From positions 1 to 36,830 of the forward strand of contig CAYONT010000018.1 of assembly GCA_964405405.1 (NCBI GenBank): 36,830 nt of DNA. The letters are read 5' to 3'. Source of the stretch: CAMCYM01 sp964405405 (GTDB lineage: Bacteria > Bacteroidota > Bacteroidia > Flavobacteriales_D > Sanyastnellaceae). The position numbers and the translations under genes were made by a program. Below, in pieces: positions 17,396 through 24,235 of this stretch (position 1 is its first letter; each line of letters begins with the position of its first letter). A model generated the notes under the pieces. That model was not told the DNA's origin, made no database searches, and saw only the letters and a program-made list of their open reading frames with translations.

Positions 17396-18658
17396 TCATT
17401 CCGAGGATGCACCCCCAGGTGCCGAATCCCCCTTCGGTCTCCGCCGTGGCTTGCGTGCAGGCGTTGCTGCCGCAGCCCCCTCAGATGGTCCAGACGGGGC
17501 CGATCCTTTTGACTCCGCCTCCGGTCCCTTGGTCGCAGAGGGGGTTGCTCGCTCCTGAGCCAACCTCGCCGCCCTGGCAGCCCGATCCACCCGATCCTTG
17601 CGCACGATGCCTGCCGTCTCGGGCGCAGCAACGGGTACCGTCGGTTTTGCTGGCACCTCCGGTTGGACCTTGGGTTCGGGTTTCCGGCCACCCCGGCTCG
17701 CGCCGTCCAGACGACCTGATGAGGCCGGCCTTTCCTGCTCCCGGGGGATGCCCCGACCCACCGGCTTTGCCGAGGAAAGGGCCTCCTTCTTCGCCCGGGA
17801 CCCCGAGCCCCGTGGACCCCGACGCCGCCCCCGAGGCCCATCTTCAGATCCGGAAGGCATGGCGCGAATGGCTTTTTCAGCCGCCTCTCCCAACACAGAA
17901 GATTCTTCCCCACGCTGGGCGATGTACCGGTCATAAACCGTGCGCCATGCATGATGTGCGGCGTGCTGTTCCGCGAGCTTCTTTGAACGTCCGGATCCTA
18001 CCCCGAACACCGCACCATCCACGCGAACCTCCATGTCGTACCGGGTATCCCCATCCTCGATGTATTCCTTCACCACCCTAAAATCCAAAGACTTCCGATT
18101 GCGCTGGCTCCAATGCAAAAGTTTGGACTTGAAATCCGCCGTCTGGTGCACCTTGTCGTCGGCACCATGTCGCTTGATCATACGCAGAATCCCCTGGCTG
18201 GTCTTTTGGAAACCATGGTCCAGGTAAATCGCTCCTATGAGTGCTTCCAGCGCATTTCCTACGACCGAATCCTGGATGTCCTTGCGGCGCATCTTGGCAC
18301 GGATGAAATGAGGCAATCCCATACGTTCACCCAGCAAATTCAGCGTCTTTCTGTTAACAATCTGTGACTTACGCTGTGTAAGTGCCCCCTCTTGGTCCTT
18401 GGGAAAAGCTGAGAAAAGGAAGGTCGATACCGTCAAATCCAACGCGTTGTCACCCAAGAACTCCAGGCGCTCATTGCTCTTGAGCCCCGTGGTATCCCCA
18501 TCGAGCATGGATGCATGGGTCATGGCCTCGTCGTAATAAGCCCGGTTCTTGATTTTCAAGCCAAACTCATTTCGAACCAGAGCTTCGAGGGTCTTGGGCG
18601 GATGCTGTCCGGAGACCCCACCCAAGGAGCGCAACCGATCAATCCAGCGCTTGATCAT
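17396..18658 (-). CDS. rnc: Ribonuclease III with long disordered C-terminal tail
   Basis: 420 residues from the ATG at 18658 (a TTG three codons upstream is an alternative that would overlap the fabF stop). RNase III cuts double-stranded RNA, for example in rRNA maturation. The catalytic domain has NERLEFLGDNALD (Glu66, Asp70) and GNALEALIGAIYLD, where Asn135 stands at the place of E. coli Asp114 and Glu138 at Glu117. A dsRNA-binding domain spans about 175-246. From about residue 252 to the end there is a 170-residue low-complexity tail rich in Arg, Ala, Pro, Gly, Lys and Ser (GRRRGPRGSGSRAKKE, ending GGASSE). Typical RNase III is 220-250 residues, so this extension is unusual. The gene begins 5 bases after fabF. 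Confidence 0.92.
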   Translation of the reverse strand: MIKRWIDRLRSLGGVSGQHPPKTLEALVRNEFGLKIKNRAYYDEAMTHASMLDGDTTGLKSNERLEFLGDNALDLTVSTFLFSAFPKDQEGALTQRKSQIVNRKTLNLLGERMGLPHFIRAKMRRKDIQDSVVGNALEALIGAIYLDHGFQKTSQGILRMIKRHGADDKVHQTADFKSKLLHWSQRNRKSLDFRVVKEYIEDGDTRYDMEVRVDGAVFGVGSGRSKKLAEQHAAHHAWRTVYDRYIAQRGEESSVLGEAAEKAIRAMPSGSEDGPRGRRRGPRGSGSRAKKEALSSAKPVGRGIPREQERPASSGRLDGASRGGRKPEPKVQPEVPAKPTVPVAAPETAGIVRKDRVDRAARAARLAQERATPSATKGPEAESKGSAPSGPSEGAAAATPARKPRRRPKGDSAPGGASSE

Positions 18659-18663
18659 CGAAA

Positions 18664-19920
18664 TCAATCCAAGCCTTTGAACAACACCGAGGCATTGTGG
18701 CCACCAAAACCGAAAGTATTGGAGAGCGCTGCGCGCACAGGGCGATGCCGGGCCACATTGAAGGTGAAGTCCAGTTGGGGATCCAACTCTGGGTCGGGAT
18801 GCTCGTAGTTGATCGTCGGCGGTACGATGCCATGCTTGACTGCCAAAATCGAGGCAATGGCCTCGATGGCGCCTGCCGCACCGAGCAAATGCCCCGTCAT
18901 CGACTTGGTCGACGAAATGCTCATGTTGTAAGCATGTTCACCGAAGACTGCTTGGATCGCCTTGGTCTCAGCCACATCCCCCAACGGCGTCGAGGTACCA
19001 TGGACGTTGACATAGTCCACATCTTCGGGCTGCATCCCTGCATCGGTCAGTGCGTTTTTCATCACATTCCTTGCGCCCAAACCCTCGGGATGAGGGGCTG
19101 TCAAGTGATAAGCATCTGCACTCATGCCTCCGCCCACCATTTCCGCATAAATCTTCGCTCCACGGGCCTTAGCATGATCGTAGGACTCCAGGATGACTGC
19201 ACCTGCGCCTTCCCCCAACACAAAGCCGTCGCGTGTCGCATCAAATGGACGGGACGCCCGCGTGGGGTCGTCATTTCGGGTTGAAAGTGCCTTCAGTGCG
19301 TTGAACCCACCGATGCCCCCCTCGGTTACCGCCGCCTCGGAACCCCCCGTCACCATCACATCTGCCTTTCCCAAGCGGATGTAATTGAATGCGTCAATGA
19401 GGGCATTGGTGCCGCTGGCACAAGCGGAAACCGTGCAGAAGTTGGGACCCCGGAAGCCGTGCCGCATGCTGATGTGGCCAGCAGCAATGTCCGAAATCAT
19501 CATGGGGATGAAGAACGGGGAGAAGCGGGGAATGCTGCCACCTTGATAAAAATCACGGGCTTCGTTCATGAAGGTCTGAAAACCCCCAATGCCTGAGCCC
19601 CAGATGACCCCCACCCGGTCCACATCCAGACCCTCCGGTCCATCTGCCAACCCCGCGTCTCGAAGCGCCTCGTCCGACGAGACCACTGCGTATTGCGCAA
19701 ACAGGTCCATTTTCCGGGCTTCTTTCCGGTCAATGAAAACGCTCACATCGAAATCCTTCACCTCGCAGGCGAACTGCGTTTTGAAGTTCTCGGGGTCAAA
19801 CTTTGTGATTCGGGCAGCACCACTGGCACCGCTGACCAATCCAGACCAGAAAGACCCGACGGTATTGCCCAGCGGCGTAATTGCCCCCAAGCCGGTGACC
19901 ACAACGCGCTTCAACTCCAT
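18664..19920 (-). CDS. fabF: 3-oxoacyl-ACP synthase II (KAS II)
   Basis: 418 residues. FabF elongates acyl-ACP by condensation with malonyl-ACP. It begins MELKRVVVTGLGAITPLGNTV in typical fashion. The nucleophile is the Cys in TVSACASGTNALID; the two His are in NVHGTSTPLGD and in the SMTGHLLGAAGA segment, which also carries the conserved Lys (STKSMTGH). Length is normal for the family. It starts 12 bases after the acpP stop, the usual acpP-fabF pairing, and is followed by rnc 5 bases later, an order widely seen in bacteria. Confidence 0.96.
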   Translation of the reverse strand: MELKRVVVTGLGAITPLGNTVGSFWSGLVSGASGAARITKFDPENFKTQFACEVKDFDVSVFIDRKEARKMDLFAQYAVVSSDEALRDAGLADGPEGLDVDRVGVIWGSGIGGFQTFMNEARDFYQGGSIPRFSPFFIPMMISDIAAGHISMRHGFRGPNFCTVSACASGTNALIDAFNYIRLGKADVMVTGGSEAAVTEGGIGGFNALKALSTRNDDPTRASRPFDATRDGFVLGEGAGAVILESYDHAKARGAKIYAEMVGGGMSADAYHLTAPHPEGLGARNVMKNALTDAGMQPEDVDYVNVHGTSTPLGDVAETKAIQAVFGEHAYNMSISSTKSMTGHLLGAAGAIEAIASILAVKHGIVPPTINYEHPDPELDPQLDFTFNVARHRPVRAALSNTFGFGGHNASVLFKGLD

Positions 19921-19932
19921 CGGAGGCGCGGA

Positions 19933-20169
19933 TTACTTGACGTTCGCAGCGATGTAATCTACCGCCTGACCTACCGTGCTGATTTTCTCGGCTTGATCGT
20001 CCGGAATGGCGATGTTGAACTCCTTCTCGAATTCCATGATGAGTTCAACGGTGTCGAGGGAGTCAGCTCCCAGATCATTCGTGAAGCTGGCTTCCAGGTT
20101 CACCTCACTCGCATCTACTCCCAACTTGTCGACGATGATCGCCGTGACTTTTTCTTGAATCTCAGACAT
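19933..20169 (-). CDS. acpP: Acyl carrier protein
   Basis: 78 residues, strongly acidic. The phosphopantetheine attachment Ser lies in the GADSLDTVELIMEFE segment (DSL motif). Helix I (EIQEKVTAIIVDKLGV) and the C-terminal DYIAANVK complete the four-helix bundle. ACP carries growing acyl chains for FabF and other fatty-acid synthases. It is the first gene of the leftward set acpP, fabF, rnc, IPExxxVDY, pyk. About 24 bases upstream of the start, at 20193-20200 on the minus strand, TTACTTTG matches the Bacteroidota -7 element TAnnTTTG in all but one position; no clear -33 TTTG accompanies it. Confidence 0.97.
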   Translation of the reverse strand: MSEIQEKVTAIIVDKLGVDASEVNLEASFTNDLGADSLDTVELIMEFEKEFNIAIPDDQAEKISTVGQAVDYIAANVK

Positions 20170-20311
20170 AGCTCAGGATATCTTTCGGGGCGCAAAGTAA
20201 CAGATGGAATTCCTTGCGTCCGACCTCAGGCCCCTGTTTTTTTATACACAATGACCTGAAACCTCTTATTGAACAGCACTTTAAGCGGCATATCGCGCGG
20301 CAAAAAACCCC
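20170..20311. other. Intergenic region between acpP and mlaF
   Basis: 142 bases without a gene. On the minus strand it separates the end of mlaF from the start of acpP. It holds a -7-like TTACTTTG at 20193-20200 for acpP and an A/T-rich patch around 20236-20250. I see no convincing terminator hairpin after mlaF, so some read-through into acpP is possible. Confidence 0.4.
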
Positions 20312-21073
20312 TCATATTCCACAGGAGACCTTTCGAACACGCTGCATGAGGGAGGAGGCAAAGACGAAGGCCTCCAGTTCCGGCGGTCCACCGGCGAGCA
20401 AAGCTTCCCGGGTACCGTTCCAGAGGATTTGGCCTTCATGCACAAAGTGCACATTGTCTGAGGCTTGCATCACACTGTTCATGTCATGTGAAACCACTAC
20501 GGTGGTCATGTTGAACTCCTGTGTAATGGCGCGAATGAGGTCGTCGATGACGATGGCGGTCTGAGGATCCAGGCCCGAATTGGGTTCATCACAGAACAAG
20601 TACCGCGGATTGAGGGCGATGGCACGCGCGATGCCCACGCGCTTTTGCATTCCGCCCGAAACCTGAGCCGGATAACGGTCTTCCGCTCCCACCAGTTCCA
20701 CCCTGCGCAGGCACTCCATCGCCCGTTCTCGGTTCTCCTCTATCGAGGCGTTGCTGAACATTTGTAGCGGGAACATGACGTTCTCCAGCACGGTCATAGA
20801 GTCAAACAAGGCAGAACCCTGAAACAGCATTCCGATCTCCTTGCGCACCTCCTTCCGATCCTTCACGCCCATGGCGGTGAAGTCCCGGCCATCATAGGCC
20901 ACAGAACCCGACTCCGGCTCCAAGAGTCCGACGATGCACTTGACCAAGACCGATTTGCCCGAACCGCTTCGTCCAATCACGAAGTTTACCTTCCCGGTTT
21001 CGAAACGGGCGTTCACGGCCTGCAGAACCGGCCGACCTGCAAACGCTTTGGACAGTTGGTTGACCTCGATCAA
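20312..21073 (-). CDS. mlaF: ABC transporter ATP-binding protein, MlaF-like
   Basis: 253 residues from a TTG at 21073. There is no in-frame ATG near the N-terminus. The TTG overlaps the mlaE stop (TTGA) and places the first conserved residues (IEVNQLSKAF) at once, so it is preferred to a TTG 19 codons upstream. Walker A is GRSGSGKS, the ABC signature is VSGGMQKR, Walker B is YLFCDEPNSGLDP and the H-loop is VVSHD. With MlaE it should form the inner-membrane phospholipid transporter core of the Mla type, which maintains outer-membrane lipid asymmetry in Gram-negative bacteria. The MlaD-type substrate-binding protein is not next to it. The family assignment is firm, direction of transport is not. 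Confidence 0.88.
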   Translation of the reverse strand: MIEVNQLSKAFAGRPVLQAVNARFETGKVNFVIGRSGSGKSVLVKCIVGLLEPESGSVAYDGRDFTAMGVKDRKEVRKEIGMLFQGSALFDSMTVLENVMFPLQMFSNASIEENRERAMECLRRVELVGAEDRYPAQVSGGMQKRVGIARAIALNPRYLFCDEPNSGLDPQTAIVIDDLIRAITQEFNMTTVVVSHDMNSVMQASDNVHFVHEGQILWNGTREALLAGGPPELEAFVFASSLMQRVRKVSCGI

Positions 21074-21807
21074 TTGAGGAGCAGTTGGGTAAGAACCAAA
21101 TTTGCCACCATGATCACCACGACGCTCCAAACCACAGCCCGCGTGCTGGCCCGGCCCACTTCCAACGCCCCACCGAAGGCATGGTAACCATGGTAGGCAG
21201 AGATGGTGGTCATCAAGAAACCGAAAACCGTTGTCTTGGTCAGGGCGTAAACGACATCAAAGGGCTTGAAGTCGATGCGCATGCCGTATTCGAAGTCAGC
21301 GAGACCGCTCGCACCGGTCAAAAGTGCCACACCCAGACCGGAAGCGATGCCCAGCCCCATGCTCAGCACCACGAGAAAGGGCACGATGGCCACACCCGCA
21401 ATGACCTTGGGCAAGATGAGGTAACCCGCACTGTTCACGCCCATGATCTCCAGTGCATCAATCTGCTCGGTGACCCGCATGGTCCCGATTTGGGAGGCGA
21501 TGTTTGACCCCACCTTCCCTGCGAGAATCACAGGAATCAAGGTCGGACTGAATTCCAAAATCATGGTCTGACGAACCGTGAAACCCACGGTATAGTCGGG
21601 AATCCAACCGGAAATCTGGTGCGCCGTTTGGAGGCAGATGACTGCCCCCATGAACAAGCTCAACAACGCAACGATCCCCAGAGACTGCGTCCCAATCGCG
21701 TCCAACTCCCGCACGAGCAAACTCCAAAAAATGCGACCCTTTTCCGGCACCCGAAACACCTGCCCGAGCAACCGGGTGTAACGACCGATGTGGAAAAACC
21801 AGCGCAT
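21070..21807 (-). CDS. mlaE: ABC transporter permease, MlaE-like
   Basis: 245 residues, with an amphipathic N-terminus and about five membrane segments. The MlaE permease core is visible: FTVRQTMILEFSPTLIPVIL, then AGKVGSNIASQIGTMRVTEQIDALEIMGV, the strongly conserved stretch of this family, and a final helix ending VLTQLLLN. It partners with the overlapping MlaF ATPase gene. The start ATG at 21807 fits the family. The divergently read small lipoprotein gene begins 40 bases away. Confidence 0.9.
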   Translation of the reverse strand: MRWFFHIGRYTRLLGQVFRVPEKGRIFWSLLVRELDAIGTQSLGIVALLSLFMGAVICLQTAHQISGWIPDYTVGFTVRQTMILEFSPTLIPVILAGKVGSNIASQIGTMRVTEQIDALEIMGVNSAGYLILPKVIAGVAIVPFLVVLSMGLGIASGLGVALLTGASGLADFEYGMRIDFKPFDVVYALTKTTVFGFLMTTISAYHGYHAFGGALEVGRASTRAVVWSVVVIMVANLVLTQLLLN

Positions 21808-21847
21808 GTTGCGAAGTTACACGGAAGATTCACCCTAATTTGGTTCC

Positions 21848-22006
21848 ATGCTGCGAAATCATATTCGCCAGGCGCGAATCGCGCTGTGGGCGCTTCTTTT
21901 GGGTGGCGCTGTGGTCACGGCCACGGGGTGCTCGACCCAGCGGAAACGGGGGTGCGACTGTCCCAACAAGGATTGGACCTCCTTGCTCGCCGCGGCCAGC
22001 CGATAA
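21848..22006 (+). CDS. Small predicted lipoprotein (52 residues)
   Basis: A short open frame, below usual length limits: ATG at 21848, TAA at 22004-22006. The N-terminus is basic (MLRNHIRQAR), then a hydrophobic segment (IALWALLLGGAVVTA) and TGC, a loose lipobox with Cys28 as the lipidation site. The remaining 24 residues include QRKRGCDCPNKDW, with Cys36 and Cys38. The layout is that of a tiny exported lipoprotein. I recall short Bacteroidota lipoproteins with a similar C-D-C-P motif but cannot assign a function. It precedes manC by 73 bases. A TAATTTGG lies shortly upstream (21836-21843), only partly like the -7 consensus. Confidence 0.6.
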   Translation: MLRNHIRQARIALWALLLGGAVVTATGCSTQRKRGCDCPNKDWTSLLAAASR

Positions 22007-22058
22007 ATTCCCGAACTTTGCCCAGCCCATGGGGACAACGGCGCTCCACCGGCCTTGA

Positions 22059-22066
22059 TACTTTTG
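22059..22066 (+). promoter_or_regulatory. Candidate Bacteroidota -7 promoter element for manC
   Basis: TACTTTTG matches the Bacteroidota -7 consensus TAnnTTTG exactly and ends 13 bases before the manC ATG. No TTTG is found at the usual -33 spacing, so this is half a promoter. It would give a very short leader. Confidence 0.4.
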
Positions 22067-22079
22067 ATACGGAGAATAC

Positions 22080-23213
22080 ATGGCACACATTCCACATACT
22101 TACGCCGTGATCATGGCCGGTGGCGTGGGGACCCGTTTCTGGCCCATGAGCCGGTCTGCCCGCCCCAAGCAGTTCCTGGACATCTTGGGCACGGGCCAGT
22201 CGTTGATTCAGATGACTTTCCATCGTTTGGCCCAGCTGGTTCCGACCGACCACATCGTGGTGGTGACGCAGGAGCGTTACCGGGGATTGGTGGCCGAGCA
22301 CTTGCCCATGCTTCCCGCTGAGAACGTCCTGTGCGAGCCTTTCATGCGCAACACCGCGCCGTGCATCGCCTACGCAAACCACTGGGTGGCCGCCCATGCG
22401 GGGGAACACGCTGCCCAGGCCGCGATGATTGTCGCCCCTGCAGACCACCTCATCCTCGATGAGACTGGATTTCTGGACATTGCGCGGTTGGCTTTGGGCC
22501 AAACCCGTTCCACCCAACAACTCGTGACGCTCGGGATTCGCCCGTCGCGCCCTGACACGGGCTACGGCTACATCCAATTCGAGGACCACCCAGAAGTCGG
22601 GGGGGACGACCGCATCCGCATGGTCAAAACGTTCACCGAGAAACCCTCGCTCAAACTGGCCGAGGAGTTTCTGGCTTCGGGAGACTTTTACTGGAATTCT
22701 GGCATCTTCATTTGGAGCCTGACGAACATCCAAGCGGCCTTCGAAACCCACATGCCCGAGTTGCATGTGTTGTTCCAAGAGCACGCCCAGGATTTTTGCA
22801 CCCCTGCCGAAACCGCCGCCATTGCCTCCATCTATGCCGACTGCGAGAGCATCTCCATCGACTATGGGGTAATGGAAAAGGCGCGGAACGTGGCGGTGGT
22901 CCTCTCCGACTTCGGCTGGAGCGACTTGGGCACTTGGGGTTCGGTTCACGAAAAGCTCCCCTTGGACGACGCGCTCAACGGTGCTGCGGGAGCCACGCTC
23001 ACGGCCATCGAAGCCACCGGCAACGTGGTGGTCACAGACGGCTCCTCTGCCAACGGCAATCCGGGACCCAAGCTCATCGCCCTGCGCGGGCTGCATGATT
23101 TCATCGTGGTGGATACGGCCGACGCCCTGTTGATTTGCCCAAAATCCGAAGAGCAGTGGATCAAAAACCTCGTGACCACCTTGAAGATGGAACGGGGCGA
23201 ACCCTGGGTCTGA
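22080..23213 (+). CDS. manC: Mannose-1-phosphate guanylyltransferase
   Basis: 377 residues. It makes GDP-mannose from mannose-1-phosphate and GTP, the donor for mannosylated or fucosylated glycans. The nucleotidyltransferase signature is AVIMAGGVGTRFWPMSRSA followed by RPKQFLDI. Further motifs are CEPFMRNTAPCIAYA, VAPADHLI, PDTGYGYIQ, FTEKP and WNSGIFIW, all standard for the GMP family. It lacks the C-terminal phosphomannose isomerase domain of bifunctional enzymes and is the single-domain type. ATG at 22080 is well supported. It stands alone between the small lipoprotein and rhodopsin genes, not in an obvious polysaccharide cluster. Confidence 0.94.
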   Translation: MAHIPHTYAVIMAGGVGTRFWPMSRSARPKQFLDILGTGQSLIQMTFHRLAQLVPTDHIVVVTQERYRGLVAEHLPMLPAENVLCEPFMRNTAPCIAYANHWVAAHAGEHAAQAAMIVAPADHLILDETGFLDIARLALGQTRSTQQLVTLGIRPSRPDTGYGYIQFEDHPEVGGDDRIRMVKTFTEKPSLKLAEEFLASGDFYWNSGIFIWSLTNIQAAFETHMPELHVLFQEHAQDFCTPAETAAIASIYADCESISIDYGVMEKARNVAVVLSDFGWSDLGTWGSVHEKLPLDDALNGAAGATLTAIEATGNVVVTDGSSANGNPGPKLIALRGLHDFIVVDTADALLICPKSEEQWIKNLVTTLKMERGEPWV

Positions 23214-23239
23214 AAACGTACTTTGTACCAGCAATTGCT

Positions 23240-23252
23240 CGGCCTGCGGCCG
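23240..23252 (+). terminator. Weak hairpin after manC
   Basis: CGGCC-TGC-GGCCG forms a five-pair stem with a three-base loop 26 bases after the manC stop, followed by TAATTTGTTGATTTCG. The T-run is poor, so termination is uncertain. The 159-base region 23214-23372 also contains an A/T-rich stretch (23260-23281) likely to include the rhodopsin promoter, but no clean TAnnTTTG is seen. Confidence 0.25.
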
Positions 23253-23372
23253 TAATTTGTTGATTTCGAATATTTTTATTGCGGCCTTTTTGAACTTCCA
23301 GCGGGGTTTTGGGGTTTATTGCATCAGTTTTCCGGGCGCTTGAATCCTTGTTCAACCCAAAACCCTTTGCAC

Positions 23373-24116
23373 ATGTTACTGGAATCTCTAGGTGCGGTGG
23401 ACATCACCGACTACACCGACATCAAAACCATCACGGCATTCACCTTCTTCATCGGCACCATGGCGATGATGGCAGCCGCCGTGTTCTTCTTCTTCCAGAT
23501 GTGGACCGTGGACCCACAATGGCGGACCTCCATGCTCGTTTCTGGCTTGATCACCTTCATCGCATTTGTGCACTACTACTACATGCGCGGATACCAAATG
23601 GAGACCGGTGAATCCCCCACCTTCTTCCGATACGTGGATTGGACCCTGACGGTGCCGCTGATGTGTGTGGAATTCTACCTCATCACCAAAAAAGCGGGTG
23701 CCAAGGTGAGCTTGTTGTGGAAACTCATTCTGGCCTCTGTGGTCATGTTGGTCACTGGTTTCTTCGGTGAGACCATTGCACGAGACCAGAGTGTGTTCTG
23801 GGGGGTACTCTCCGGCGCAGCGTACTTCTACATCGCCTACCTCGTTTGGTTCGGTGAGGTGGCAAAACTTGCCCAAGCCGCAGGACCCCAAGTCGCCAAG
23901 GCCACGCGCATCCTCGCTTGGTTCGTCTTTGCGGGCTGGGCCATTTACCCGCTCGGTTACATCTTGGGAACACCGGGAGGCCTCTTCGGTATCCAATTGG
24001 TATCCAATCCCGATGCTGCCGTGGCGGCGATGGACATCGTCTACAACATCGGCGATGCTGTCAACAAGATTGGATTCGGTTTGGTCATCTACGCACTGGC
24101 CACTTCGGAAAAGTAA
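23373..24116 (+). CDS. Proteorhodopsin, light-driven outward proton pump (green-type)
   Basis: 247 residues, seven membrane helices. The ATG at 23373 is chosen over one 18 codons upstream because MLLESLGAVDITDYTD fits the family. Helix C reads RYVDWTLTVPLMCVE: Asp89, Thr93 and Glu100 are the DTE proton-acceptor/donor triad of proton pumps. The spectral-tuning position is Met97, matching green-absorbing forms. His67 (FVHYYYMRGY) is the His that pairs with the acceptor. Lys232 (GDAVNKIGFG) binds retinal. Gly144 in helix E stands where GPR has Phe152 and bacteriorhodopsin Trp138, opening a possible antenna site. No retinal-synthesis gene (blh, crt) is adjacent, so retinal must be made from a distant locus or taken up. 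Confidence 0.97.
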   Translation: MLLESLGAVDITDYTDIKTITAFTFFIGTMAMMAAAVFFFFQMWTVDPQWRTSMLVSGLITFIAFVHYYYMRGYQMETGESPTFFRYVDWTLTVPLMCVEFYLITKKAGAKVSLLWKLILASVVMLVTGFFGETIARDQSVFWGVLSGAAYFYIAYLVWFGEVAKLAQAAGPQVAKATRILAWFVFAGWAIYPLGYILGTPGGLFGIQLVSNPDAAVAAMDIVYNIGDAVNKIGFGLVIYALATSEK

Positions 24117-24151
24117 GTTCGGACCTTTCGCGTTCCGAGCCCGGAATCCAG

Positions 24152-24182
24152 AGGGCCGCTCCATCGCTGGGGCGGCCCTTTG
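24152..24182 (+). terminator. Rho-independent-type terminator after rhodopsin gene
   Basis: The arms AGGGCCGC and GCGGCCCT (extended by TCC/GGG with one G-T pair) form a strong stem around a short loop, 35 bases after the rhodopsin stop, followed by a short T run (TTTG). It isolates the rhodopsin gene from the next gene. Confidence 0.65.
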
Positions 24183-24235
24183 CATGCAACCGAAACTCCG
24201 GATGTGCGGTCTTGCATCCGAACTATCTTTAAAAC

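Noticed and set aside
22007..22079. Possible tRNA in a 73-base gap
   Set aside because: No cloverleaf arms, no TTCGA loop and no CCA-like end could be found.
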